DNA of 64,000 nt from Actinomycetota bacterium (GTDB lineage: Bacteria > Actinomycetota > Thermoleophilia > Miltoncostaeales > Miltoncostaeaceae), in contig JACJWX010000007.1 in the NCBI GenBank assembly GCA_020636905.1, positions 1 through 64,000 on the forward strand, read 5' to 3'. The translations under genes were made by a program, and so were the position numbers. Below the pieces are notes generated by a model. That model did no database searches, was not told the origin of the DNA, and saw only the letters and a list, made by a program, of their open reading frames with translations. Position 1 is the first letter of the stretch, and each line of letters starts with the position of its first letter. This document shows positions 33,532 through 42,145 of the stretch, piece by piece.

Positions 33532-35043
33532 GTGTCGAAGCGCGCCATTGCACTGGTCAGTATCGCCGTGGGCGTCATCGCCCTCATCGCCGGCGTACTC
33601 GCCATTTCGCAGCGAAGCACCACCTATACCGCTCAGGCGTCGGTGATCGTGCAGCCCGCGGCGAATCTTTCGACGGGCGACAAGATCGGCGCGATCGACA
33701 CGATCAGCCGTGGCATCGTCGCCGAGACCCTGGCCGAGGCGTTCGCCAGCGACACGAACGTCCGTCAGGCGTTCGCCAATGGTGGATTGACCACCGCCGA
33801 TGCGAGTCAGGTCTCGGTGAGCACCAGCGTGATCGCCGGGACGAGCAAGATCCTCATCACCGGGAGCTCGGGTGATCCGGGTCTCGCGGAGCGTGCAGCC
33901 GACGCCGTTGCCGCGAGCAAGCCCGACCTGAGCGGGTTCACGGATCCGTTCACTCCAACGGTCCAGGGGATCGCACAGGGAACGGCGATCGCGTCCGGCC
34001 CCGCGGGTGGTCTGCTCATGATGATGACCCTGGTGGTGGCGGCCGGTCTGGCCCTGCTGAGCTACGCCGGTCTGCAGCGGCTGGACCGGGTCGGTGCGCT
34101 GGACATCTTCGCGACCCTCCTCCCGAGGGGCAGCGCCGACGAGGCACCGGCGTCCGAGGCGCCCAGGGCCCGCCTTGCGCGGCCGAACCGTCCGTCGACG
34201 CCGGCAACACCGGCGCCGGGTCCGCGCGCGGTCGAGAGCGACGATGCCGAGCAGCTCGCGTCGAAGCGTCGCCAGCGTGCGAATCCGCGTCGCAACGGAG
34301 GCACCCAGGGCGACAACACGTTCGACGTCGAACTCGATCCCATGCCCGCCCGCAGCCCGCAGCGCGGCGGTGTCCGGCCCCGACCGCAGCCCGTGGCACG
34401 TGACGCCGCACAGGACGGCGCCGGCCGGGGTCTCCGGGTCGCCGCGGGCGCAACCGGTGCCGCGGTGGGCGTCCATGCCGCCGAGCGTGCGGCCGAATCG
34501 CGATCGGGACAGGACTCCGGTCCCTCTCGGGACGAGTCCGTGGCCGAAGCCCCGGTCGATGAACGTCCGGCCCCGGAGGCCGTGACGCCCGAGGCTGAGA
34601 CGGTGACCATCGCCGCCGAGACCGACACCGCGCCCCGGGCGCCTGAGGCGCAGGCCGATGAGGCCACCCTCGTCGCCGAGGAACCGGTTGCAGCCGACAC
34701 GTCCGCCCCGGTCGAGGAGCCGGTCGCGGAGGAGTCCGCGCCGTCTGAGGAATCGGTCAGCGAGGAACCCGTTGCGGCCGAATCAACCGACGCTGAGGTG
34801 CCGGAGGCGGCCGACGCCACGGAGGCCGAGGCGTCGGATGACGAGGGCGAGGCCACCGAGGACGCTCCCGCAGCCGAGGCCGAGGCCGAGGGCGAACACG
34901 ATCCCGAAGCCGACGCGGCGGACGTCTCCGATGAGGATTCGGACGACGCCGACGAGGCGGAACCGGTCGGCGCCGGCGCCGGCTCGGCGGATTCCGCGGC
35001 CCGGCGGGTACGCAAGAAGTCGCGGAAGCCGCTCGGCCGGTGA
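33532..35043 (+). CDS. Wzz/chain-length-determinant-like protein with long acidic tail
   Basis: A 503-residue protein with two transmembrane segments (about 5-27 and 160-184) around a 130-residue extracellular domain (QASVIVQPAANLSTGDKIG, ISRGIVAETLAEAF). This is the architecture of Wzz/CapA-type polysaccharide co-polymerases. Instead of a tyrosine kinase, the C-terminal 300 residues form a low-complexity tail: Pro/Arg-rich, then Glu/Ala/Asp-rich (repeats of E-P-V-A and E-A-E-A), ending in basic RVRKKSRKPLGR. The stop overlaps the wzy start. It heads the exopolysaccharide operon. Confidence 0.75.
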   Translation: MSKRAIALVSIAVGVIALIAGVLAISQRSTTYTAQASVIVQPAANLSTGDKIGAIDTISRGIVAETLAEAFASDTNVRQAFANGGLTTADASQVSVSTSVIAGTSKILITGSSGDPGLAERAADAVAASKPDLSGFTDPFTPTVQGIAQGTAIASGPAGGLLMMMTLVVAAGLALLSYAGLQRLDRVGALDIFATLLPRGSADEAPASEAPRARLARPNRPSTPATPAPGPRAVESDDAEQLASKRRQRANPRRNGGTQGDNTFDVELDPMPARSPQRGGVRPRPQPVARDAAQDGAGRGLRVAAGATGAAVGVHAAERAAESRSGQDSGPSRDESVAEAPVDERPAPEAVTPEAETVTIAAETDTAPRAPEAQADEATLVAEEPVAADTSAPVEEPVAEESAPSEESVSEEPVAAESTDAEVPEAADATEAEASDDEGEATEDAPAAEAEAEGEHDPEADAADVSDEDSDDADEAEPVGAGAGSADSAARRVRKKSRKPLGR

Positions 35044-36515
35044 CCGCGCGCACCGCCGGCCCCGGGTTCCCGGGGCGGGCGATTGCGCTCGCCGCGCTCA
35101 CCGCGGCACTCGGCGCAGTCGTCGCCTTCGGGCTTCTGAGCATCGCATCGGCCCAGGCCTCTCCGGTCAAGGCGCTGGTGATGATCGCCGCCCCGGCCTT
35201 CCTCATCCTTGCGGTCCTCTGGCCTGACCGCGCCGCGCTCGTGGTGCCGGCGCTGGTGTTCTCGAACGCCGGGCTGGTGCTGAACCAGGACTACGGCGTG
35301 CCGAACGTCCTGCGCGGCTCGTTGCTGCTGCTGTTCGCGTTGCTGCTGACGCGGGCCACCTGGCGGTCGGCGCTGTGGCAGTCCACGCCGATCCTGTGGG
35401 CGTCGGTCATCTTCGTCGCCGTGCGGGTGCTGTCCGCCATCCAGGCGCCCGGTGTCGACTCCAGCCAGGTCGCCTTCGGATACATGTACGGGCTGATGGT
35501 CCTGCTGCTGGTGACGGCCCTCGCGGCTCGTCCCCGCTACATGCGCGCCATGGCCTTCGTGGTCGTGCTCACCGCCGGCGGGATCGCGGCCGCCACGATC
35601 CTGCGCCGCGCGGGCATCGGCGGCACCTGGATGGGCTTCGCCGGCGACACACCCATCACCGCCGAACTCCAGGCGATCATGAACCGGAGCGGCATCCCGA
35701 TCGATCTGGCGGCTCGCGTCGCCGGGCCGGTGGCCGACCCCAACTTCTGGGCCCAGTGCCTCGTCCTGGCGATCCCGCTCGGGTTCTGGGCCTTCAAGAC
35801 CCGTACCGGCCACGCGTCCCGCGTCCTCTCGGCCTCGGTGATCGTCGTGATGTTCGCGGGGATCATGTACACGCAGTCGCGGGGCGGGATGATCGCGCTC
35901 GTGATCGCGCTGTCGCTGTGGATGTGGTGGCAGGGCGGGAACTACCGGAAATCGCTGGTACTCGTGCCCATCGCCATCATCGTGGCGCTCGCGACCACCA
36001 ACGCCGCCACCCGCTTCTCGGAGCTCCAGGGGCTGACCAACGCCTCCCAGGCCGAGGACGGCGCCATCCGCGGACGACTGTCAGAGAACATCGCCGCACT
36101 CCACATGTGGCAGGACCACCCGGTGCTCGGGGTCGGCGCCGACCAGTACTCGTCGAACTACCGTGAATACGCCAAGGCGATCGGGCTCGACTCACGCGCG
36201 GAACGCTTCGCGCACAACAGCTACCTGCAGATGGCCGCGGAATCGGGAACCCTCGGCGCCGCCGCCTTCATCGGCATGCTGGTCACGGCCTTCGTCGCCG
36301 GCCTGCGGGCGCGCCGGCGCCTGCTCGAGGCCGAATACTTCCGTGAAGCGAGTCTGCTCGAAGCCGTGCTGGCGGGAACCCTCGGCTTCTGTATCGCCGC
36401 CATCTTCCTCCACCAGGCCTGGCCCGACTACCTCTGGATGTCGCTGGGCTTCATCGCGGGCTCGTGGCTGTTGGCGGAACGCGTTCGGATCGATCGGCAG
36501 GAGGCCACATCGTGA
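35040..36515 (+). CDS. O-antigen ligase/polymerase (Wzy-like)
   Basis: A 491-residue integral membrane protein with about ten to twelve hydrophobic segments and a large periplasmic-side loop near residues 330-380. That loop holds LSENIAALHMWQDHPVLGVGADQYSSNY and the RFAHNSYLQMAAESGTLG motif, the signature of the Wzy_C/O-antigen ligase family (conserved H and the AE-x-G block). It polymerises or ligates glycan repeat units at the outer face of the membrane. It overlaps the gene before and the glycosyltransferase after (GTGA), so this is a tight operon. Confidence 0.85.
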   Translation: MTARTAGPGFPGRAIALAALTAALGAVVAFGLLSIASAQASPVKALVMIAAPAFLILAVLWPDRAALVVPALVFSNAGLVLNQDYGVPNVLRGSLLLLFALLLTRATWRSALWQSTPILWASVIFVAVRVLSAIQAPGVDSSQVAFGYMYGLMVLLLVTALAARPRYMRAMAFVVVLTAGGIAAATILRRAGIGGTWMGFAGDTPITAELQAIMNRSGIPIDLAARVAGPVADPNFWAQCLVLAIPLGFWAFKTRTGHASRVLSASVIVVMFAGIMYTQSRGGMIALVIALSLWMWWQGGNYRKSLVLVPIAIIVALATTNAATRFSELQGLTNASQAEDGAIRGRLSENIAALHMWQDHPVLGVGADQYSSNYREYAKAIGLDSRAERFAHNSYLQMAAESGTLGAAAFIGMLVTAFVAGLRARRRLLEAEYFREASLLEAVLAGTLGFCIAAIFLHQAWPDYLWMSLGFIAGSWLLAERVRIDRQEATS

Positions 36516-37603
36516 GCATGTTGCGGACCGCGTTCTGGGCGTCGAGCGGCGTCGTCGGATGGGTGATGGTGGGCTACCCCGCGACACTCGCGGCGCTGCC
36601 GCGCAGGCCCTGGGAGTCCGACGAGACGTTCACCCCGACGGTCACCCTGATCGTGGCGGCGTTTCGGGAACGCGAGCTGCTCGCCGCGAAACTCCGCGCC
36701 CTGTCGCAGCTCGACTACCCGGCGGACCGGCTCGAGGTGATCGTCGTCGTCGACGAGGACGAGGAAACCGCGGCCCTGGCGCGCGAGGCGTGGCCGGCGG
36801 CGCGGGTGCTCTTCCAGCCCGACCGGGGCGGCAAGCCGGCGGCGCTCAACCGCGGACTCGACGCGGCGACCGGTGAGATCGCCATCATGACCGACGCCAA
36901 CAACGTCCTGGAGCCCCGGAGCATCCGCGCGGCGGTCCGCCATTTCGTGGACGCCGACATCGCGGTGGTGGCCGGCAAGCGGGGCGAGCAGGGGTCGACG
37001 TACGACGCGTACGAAGACATGATCCGCCGTCTGGAGACCCGTTCGGGGAGCGTCGCGGCGATGTCCGGGGAGTTCGTCGTGGTGCGCCGCGAGGAGTGCC
37101 CGCGATTCCCCACCGACGCGGTGGTCGACGACCTCTGGCTGCTCTGCACGATGGCGCGCGACGGGCGCCGCTCCATCTACGAACCCGAGGCCACCAGCAC
37201 CGAGAGCGCCGTGGACATGACCCAGGAGCGCTCGCGACGGTCGCGCATGGCCGCCGGGCGCTTCATGATGGCGTCGGAGCTCGACGGGCTTCCCACGCCG
37301 TTCCTCTGGCGTGTGCTCTCCCACAAGTTCGGACGTCTGGTGCTCCCGTTTCTGCTGCCGGTCGCGCTCGTGACCTCGCTCGCGCTGATGCGCCGCGGCG
37401 GGGTCTACCGGCTCGCGGCGCTGTCGCAGCTGGCGCTCTACGGTCCCGGGCTGGCCCACCTGGCGGGTCGTCCGTCGCCCGGGCCGCTGCGGCGGATCGG
37501 GAAGGCGTCGGCGCAGTTCATCCTCGGGAACTACTCGGTCGGGATCGGCGTCATCCGCGGTGCGCGCAAGGCGCAGCCCATCCGCTGGGACCCGGTGAGG
37601 TAG
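36512..37603 (+). CDS. Family 2 glycosyltransferase (membrane-associated)
   Basis: A 363-residue GT2 enzyme. An N-terminal hydrophobic segment comes first, then the GT-A fold: TPTVTLIVAAFRERELLAAKL, LEVIVVVDED (Asp-rich nucleotide site), a GKPAALNRGLDAA acceptor region, IAIMTDANNVLEP (DxD-like), and a late VVDDLWLLCTMARDGR stretch. A C-terminal hydrophobic pair follows. It adds a sugar from a nucleotide donor to a growing lipid-linked glycan. AGGAGG sits upstream of the GTG at 36512, which overlaps the wzy stop. Confidence 0.88.
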   Translation: MSMLRTAFWASSGVVGWVMVGYPATLAALPRRPWESDETFTPTVTLIVAAFRERELLAAKLRALSQLDYPADRLEVIVVVDEDEETAALAREAWPAARVLFQPDRGGKPAALNRGLDAATGEIAIMTDANNVLEPRSIRAAVRHFVDADIAVVAGKRGEQGSTYDAYEDMIRRLETRSGSVAAMSGEFVVVRREECPRFPTDAVVDDLWLLCTMARDGRRSIYEPEATSTESAVDMTQERSRRSRMAAGRFMMASELDGLPTPFLWRVLSHKFGRLVLPFLLPVALVTSLALMRRGGVYRLAALSQLALYGPGLAHLAGRPSPGPLRRIGKASAQFILGNYSVGIGVIRGARKAQPIRWDPVR

Positions 37604-37607
37604 CCCG

Positions 37608-39092
37608 GTGGGCCAGTCCCACTCAATGGGCGCCCGGGCGGCCCGCGCGCTCATCTGGCAATACGGGTCCACGTTCGGCGGCCGCATCCTCAGCCTGGTG
37701 GCCGTGGCCCTCCTGGCCCGGCTGCTCACACCCGCCGACTTCGGCCTGCTCGGCTTTGCCCTCATCGTCACCGGGTTCCTCGACGTCGTCCGCGACTTCG
37801 GCCTCAGCCAGGGGCTGGTCATCTCGAAGGACCCGGACGAGGACGCCGTCGCCAACACGGTGTTCCGCTGGGGGCTGCTGATCTCCAGCGGCCTCTGGAT
37901 CGTCGCGATCGCGATCGGGCCGTTGGCCGCGGACTACTTCGACGAACCCCGGGTCGCGCCGATCATGGCGGTCCTGGGCTCCACCTTCCTCATCCGTGCG
38001 CTGTCGTTGACCCACTACGCCCTGGCGCAGAAGCGGCTCGAGTTCCGCAGCCGCACCATCGCGGAGCTCGTCAACACCGGCGGCCGGGGCCTCGCCGGCG
38101 TCGTGATGGCGTTGATCGGCTTCGGCGTCTGGGCACTGGTGCTCTCCTACGTCGTCGGCGCGATCCTGTTCACCATCACGCTGTGGCTCACCGTCGGCTG
38201 GCGGCCACGCTGGGGCGGCGCGACCGTTCCCGTTCGTGGGCTGCTCGTGTTCGGCGGTACCCTGACCCTGGTCGACATCGCGGCCGCGGTCCTCTACTCG
38301 GTCGACGGGATCGTCATCGGCCGGATGATCGGCCAGGACGCGCTGGGGTTGTATTCCATCGGCCTGCGCCTGCCCGAGCTGATCGTGCTGAACCTGTCGG
38401 TCTCGCTCGGCGTGGTGCTCTTCCCGGCCTTCGCGGGTGTACCCCGCGAACAACTCGGCGACGCGTTCCTGAAGGCCTTGCGTTTCACCCTCATGCTGGC
38501 GCTGCCGCTCGGGGTTGGCCTGGTGGTGATGGCCGAACCGGTCACCCTCGCGCTGTTCGGCGACAAGTGGCTCGGGTCGGTCGGCGCCATGCAGGTGCTC
38601 TGCGCCTACGCGTTCTTCTACGCCATGGGGATCCCGGCCGGCACCGTCTACAAGGCCATCGGGCGAGCCAACCTGCTGCTCAAACTCGCGATCCCGCAGG
38701 TGGTGCTCGTGATCGCGTTCTCCATCCCGATGGCGAAGTACGGGATCGAGGCCGTGGCGTCGGTGGTGGCCGGAGTCACCGCACTCTTCTTCGTCATCGG
38801 CCTGATCATCGTCCCGCACATGATTCCGGTGCGGTACGTCGACCTGTGGCGCGCAACCCGGGCGAACCTGTTCGCCGGCCTCGTGACCGCGGTGGTCCTG
38901 CTGGCGATCCAGCTGCCACTCGACGTGCCCTGGGTCGAGGTGCTGCTGGCCATCGTGCTCGGCGGTGCGGCCTACTTCGGCACCATGTGGATGGTCGCGC
39001 GCGACCAGCTCCAGTACGTGGCGAGCAAGGTCGCCCCGGGTCGGTTCGGCGCGCCCGACGACGAACCCGCCGAGGTCCCCGTCAGCTCGTGA
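37608..39092 (+). CDS. Polysaccharide flippase (Wzx/MVF-type)
   Basis: A 494-residue membrane protein of the oligosaccharide flippase family with about 14 hydrophobic segments. Family marks are the N-terminal ALIWQYGSTFGGRILSLVAVALLARLLTPADFGLLGF and RDFGLSQGLVIS blocks, and FLIRALSLTHYALAQKRLEFR. It moves lipid-linked repeat units across the membrane. It begins 5 bp after the GT2 gene and ends the operon at a strong hairpin. The cluster has no initiating phosphoglycosyltransferase within the window. Confidence 0.88.
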   Translation: MGQSHSMGARAARALIWQYGSTFGGRILSLVAVALLARLLTPADFGLLGFALIVTGFLDVVRDFGLSQGLVISKDPDEDAVANTVFRWGLLISSGLWIVAIAIGPLAADYFDEPRVAPIMAVLGSTFLIRALSLTHYALAQKRLEFRSRTIAELVNTGGRGLAGVVMALIGFGVWALVLSYVVGAILFTITLWLTVGWRPRWGGATVPVRGLLVFGGTLTLVDIAAAVLYSVDGIVIGRMIGQDALGLYSIGLRLPELIVLNLSVSLGVVLFPAFAGVPREQLGDAFLKALRFTLMLALPLGVGLVVMAEPVTLALFGDKWLGSVGAMQVLCAYAFFYAMGIPAGTVYKAIGRANLLLKLAIPQVVLVIAFSIPMAKYGIEAVASVVAGVTALFFVIGLIIVPHMIPVRYVDLWRATRANLFAGLVTAVVLLAIQLPLDVPWVEVLLAIVLGGAAYFGTMWMVARDQLQYVASKVAPGRFGAPDDEPAEVPVSS

Positions 39093-39095
39093 CGT

Positions 39096-39121
39096 GATCC
39101 CCCGGCCGTCGCCGGGGGATC
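39096..39121. terminator. Perfect 11-bp hairpin between convergent genes
   Basis: GATCCCCCGGC (39096-39106) pairs exactly with GCCGGGGGATC (39111-39121) around CGTC-like loop. It sits 4 bp after the flippase stop and 8 bp beyond the stop of the opposite-strand small gene. It can serve both transcripts. Confidence 0.75.
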
Positions 39122-39128
39122 AGGTTGG

Positions 39129-39299
39129 CTACCGGCTCGCGTGTCCCTTGCGGACCATGCGCAGCAGCCGCAGGTTCAGCGCGAGGAAGCGCATGGTCTG
39201 CTTGAACAGGCTGGTGCGCGCCCGGACCGTCCGTGCGGTGGGCAGCGGCACCCCGGACATGTCCAGGATGGGCGTGGTGTTGGACGTCTCGTCGCTCAT
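39129..39299 (-). CDS. 56-residue conserved-looking protein downstream of the SQR-like gene
   Basis: A clean ATG-to-TAG frame of 56 residues, starting 5 bp after the flavoprotein gene stops (39304), so almost certainly co-transcribed. The N-terminus is polar (SDETSNTTPILDMSGVPLP), and the rest is a basic amphipathic helix (LFKQTMRFLALNLRLLRMVRKGHASR). There is no signal peptide and no Cys. It could be a membrane-surface partner that anchors the quinone reductase, but this is inference. Confidence 0.6.
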   Translation of the reverse strand: MSDETSNTTPILDMSGVPLPTARTVRARTSLFKQTMRFLALNLRLLRMVRKGHASR

Positions 39300-39303
39300 C
39301 GCA

Positions 39304-40779
39304 TCACTCCGGAATCAGGTGCCAGCCGAAGCGGCCCTTGGCCTTGTAGATGAACAGGTAGTGCAGGATCAGCTTGAGCCAGTGGCCGGCCAGGCCGATC
39401 TCGCCGCGGGTGTCGTGGAGGTCGCGGCCCGTCTCGTACCGTTCGTAGTCGGGGACCACCGGGAGCATCGACATCGCCGCGGCGGTACCCCGTCGCAATC
39501 CGGCACCCGAGGAGGCGATGCACGCCGCGCCCAGCCGGCCCATCGACGCCTTCAGCGGGACCGCGTCCTCGCCGTCCGTGATCTTGCGCGCGATGGTGGT
39601 GGCGACCGTCTTTCCCATCACCCCGGACGGCATGCCCGTGCGGGGCGGCGACGGCGCGATGACCGTGCCGTTCGGGCTCTTCCTGGGGCGGCTGATCTGA
39701 TGCGGCGGGGCGAATGCGATCCCCGTGGCGAACACGTTGTCGAATCCCGGCGCCATGTACGTCTCGGGCCAGTCGTCCACGGTCCATTCCTCGTAGGGCC
39801 GGGGCGTGTAGTCGGCGTCGACCTTCATGAAGCCCGACGGCGCGAAGATCTGGTCGGTGATGTCCTCGCCGTCGCGGTCGTAGGCCTTCAGCGGGACCCC
39901 GCCGAACGGCGGCAGCAGCATCGCGAAGTCGAAGTCGAGCGAGTGATGCTCCCCGTCGAGGGTCTCATAGTGGACGGTGCCCTCGTCGACGCGTTCGACG
40001 TGTGCCCCGACGATCGCCTCGACCTGACGTTCGCGGAACAGCGACGACGCCCACAGCTCGCTGTGGGTGACGAAGCCCTCGTGTTCGAACGTGAGGCCGT
40101 CGACCCCGAAGTCGCCGAGCTGTGCCTCGTTGGTCAGGAAGACCAGCCGGGCCTGTTCGCGGACACCGGCTTCGCGGAGTTCGTGATCGACGTTGAAGGC
40201 GTACTCGAACGCCGCGCCCTCACAGGTGCAGGTGCCGTGGCCCATCCCGACCACCAGGGTGCATTCGTTGCCGTCCTTCATGGATTCGATGCAGCGGCCC
40301 AGCGCCGCCGAGGCATCGGCGGCGTGCGATGCGGTGCACACGCTGTACGAGTGATGGTCCGGGCCGAGCCCGGGCGTGGCCTCGAACCGGAGCTTCGGAC
40401 CGGTGGCGTTGATGAGGTAGTCGTAGGGGATGACCTCCGACTCCCCGTCACGGTCCTGCCCCGTGTAGGTGACCTCGACGCTCGGTCGATCGTCGTCCGA
40501 ACCGGTGCCGTACGGCCGGATGGCCGTGGCGCGTGCCTGAACGAACTTCACGCCCCGCTTTTCGTAGACCGGTTGGAGCGGGAACAGCACCTGCGGCGGC
40601 TCCATCTTTCCGACTCCCACCCAGATGTTGGACGGGATCCAGTTCCAATCGGCGTTCGGCGAGACGACGGTGATGGAATGGTTGCCGCTTCGGAGGTCGC
40701 GTTTGCCCAGCATGCGGGACAGATGAAGTGCCGCGGTATGCCCGGAGACCCCCGCGCCGAGGATGACCACGTCTGCCAT
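39304..40779 (-). CDS. sqr: Sulfide:quinone oxidoreductase-like FAD flavoprotein
   Basis: A 491-residue member of the pyridine nucleotide-disulfide oxidoreductase superfamily with the FCSD/SQR arrangement. FAD binding is VILGAGVSGHTAALHLSRM (about 4-22). Cys appears in GTCTCEG, in YSVCTASH and in AACIASSG, two of which fall where redox Cys occur in SQR. The end, FIYKAKGRFGWHLIPE, is amphipathic, as in membrane-attached SQR. It would oxidise sulfide or polysulfide and pass electrons to quinone. ATG 40779 has GAGGGGA upstream. The palindrome 26 bp upstream suggests control by a CsoR/CstR repressor, but no such repressor gene is in the window. Confidence 0.8.
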   Translation of the reverse strand: MADVVILGAGVSGHTAALHLSRMLGKRDLRSGNHSITVVSPNADWNWIPSNIWVGVGKMEPPQVLFPLQPVYEKRGVKFVQARATAIRPYGTGSDDDRPSVEVTYTGQDRDGESEVIPYDYLINATGPKLRFEATPGLGPDHHSYSVCTASHAADASAALGRCIESMKDGNECTLVVGMGHGTCTCEGAAFEYAFNVDHELREAGVREQARLVFLTNEAQLGDFGVDGLTFEHEGFVTHSELWASSLFRERQVEAIVGAHVERVDEGTVHYETLDGEHHSLDFDFAMLLPPFGGVPLKAYDRDGEDITDQIFAPSGFMKVDADYTPRPYEEWTVDDWPETYMAPGFDNVFATGIAFAPPHQISRPRKSPNGTVIAPSPPRTGMPSGVMGKTVATTIARKITDGEDAVPLKASMGRLGAACIASSGAGLRRGTAAAMSMLPVVPDYERYETGRDLHDTRGEIGLAGHWLKLILHYLFIYKAKGRFGWHLIPE

Positions 40780-40804
40780 GACGGTTCCCCTCATTCGAGA
40801 TGGC

Positions 40805-40822
40805 GATACCCTTGGGGGTATC
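40805..40822. promoter_or_regulatory. CsoR/CstR-type operator
   Basis: GATACCC (40805-40811) and GGGTATC (40816-40822) are exact complements around TTGG. ATACCC-N4-GGGTAT is the consensus form of operators bound by copper (CsoR) or persulfide (CstR) repressors. It lies 26 bp upstream of the SQR-like gene, where a bound repressor would block transcription. Confidence 0.75.
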
Positions 40823-40856
40823 GTACTCCCGTCCAGGCCGGGGACGAAACCCCGCC

Positions 40857-42023
40857 TCACCCGGCGGCCACGGGCCTCCCGGCGATCGCCGCCTCGTACA
40901 CCGCGAGCGTTCCTTCGGTGAGCGCCTCGATGCTGAACCGCGCGCCCACCGATTCGCGCAGGGCCGTGCCCATCCGCAGCCGCACCTCCGGTGAGGAGGC
41001 CAGCCGCCTGAGCCCGTCCGCGAGGGCGGCCGGATCGCCCGGCGCCACGACGATGCCGCCGCCGTCCGGGACCACCCCCGGAACCTCGCCGACCGCGGTG
41101 ACGAGCACGGCCCGGGCCGACGCCGCGGCTTCCAGCAGGGCGAACGGAAGGCCCTCGGAGTGCGAGGGCTGGCAGAACACGTCCAGGGCGGGCAGCACGG
41201 CGTCCACGTCCTTCCGGAATCCCGCGAACGCGACGGCGTCGCTCAGTCCGAGTTCGCGGACCTGCGACTCGAGTGCGGCGCGCTCCCGCCCCTCGCCCAC
41301 CATCACCAGGCCGGCGTCGATGCCCTCCGCGCGGACGGTCGCCAGGGCGTCGAGCAGGTCCGTGAGGCCCTTGACCGGCTCGAGCCGTCCAACCGTGCCG
41401 AGGACCAGCCGATCCGGCGGCCAGGTCGCCGGCACGACATCCTCCGCCGGGGGCACCGGGGGCTGCGCGCCGATCGCGTTCGGGATGACCGCGACGCGGT
41501 CCGGATCGATTCCCAGCCCGCGGAGATATTCACCCGTGGCGTCCGACACGGCCACGAACCGCGCGCCCAGTCGCCGTCCCAGGCGCAGCACCGATTCGTA
41601 GGCGTGGCCCCGTACCGATCGATGCCCATGCTCCTGCCGGTACTGGCTGTGTGCCGTCAGCACCAGTCCGGGCGTGCGGGTGGCCGCCGCGGCGAGGGCT
41701 CCCCAGAGCTGCGACTGGGGATTGTGGGCGTCCACAACGTTGAAGCGTCCCGACCGCAGCAGCTGCGCGATGGCGTGGCCGGTGAGCGGGTCGCCGCGCC
41801 CGCTCGACAGCGGCACGTGGTTGACCCTCATCTCGCGAAGCCGTTCGTGAAGTCCGCTGCCCTCGATGCAGACCACGCTGCAGCGATGGTGTTGGCTCAG
41901 CGCCTCCGCGAGCTGCGTCACCCTGACGTCGGCGCCGCCGTAGCGGGCGCTGAGGTCGATGTGGAGGATCCCCCGGATCTGGGTCACGCGACGTGTGTCC
42001 GGGGTGCGAGGGCGACGGTGCAT
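40857..42023 (-). CDS. Family 4 glycosyltransferase
   Basis: A 388-residue GT-B glycosyltransferase. The N-terminal half begins RGILHIDLSARYGGADVRVTQLAEALS, with a GG acceptor loop. The C-terminal donor domain has LGTVGRLEPVKGLTDLLDALA, LVMVGEGRERAALE, AVAFAGFRKDV and the EX7E-like PSHSEGLPFALLEAAASARAV. It adds a hexose from a nucleotide sugar. Start ATG 42023 is used; GTG 41987 would remove a short Arg/Pro-rich leader. It is a single gene beside the exopolysaccharide locus. Confidence 0.88.
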   Translation of the reverse strand: MHRRPRTPDTRRVTQIRGILHIDLSARYGGADVRVTQLAEALSQHHRCSVVCIEGSGLHERLREMRVNHVPLSSGRGDPLTGHAIAQLLRSGRFNVVDAHNPQSQLWGALAAAATRTPGLVLTAHSQYRQEHGHRSVRGHAYESVLRLGRRLGARFVAVSDATGEYLRGLGIDPDRVAVIPNAIGAQPPVPPAEDVVPATWPPDRLVLGTVGRLEPVKGLTDLLDALATVRAEGIDAGLVMVGEGRERAALESQVRELGLSDAVAFAGFRKDVDAVLPALDVFCQPSHSEGLPFALLEAAASARAVLVTAVGEVPGVVPDGGGIVVAPGDPAALADGLRRLASSPEVRLRMGTALRESVGARFSIEALTEGTLAVYEAAIAGRPVAAG

Positions 42024-42145
42024 CGCATCGACGGCACCCTACGCGCAATTCGTGAGGAAGATGCGATCCCCCGGGTGATTCGGCCGAAATGACCCCGCAT
42101 GGTTTCGCTTTTCGCCGCCGGCCGGTTGGAGCCCCGGCGGCCGGG

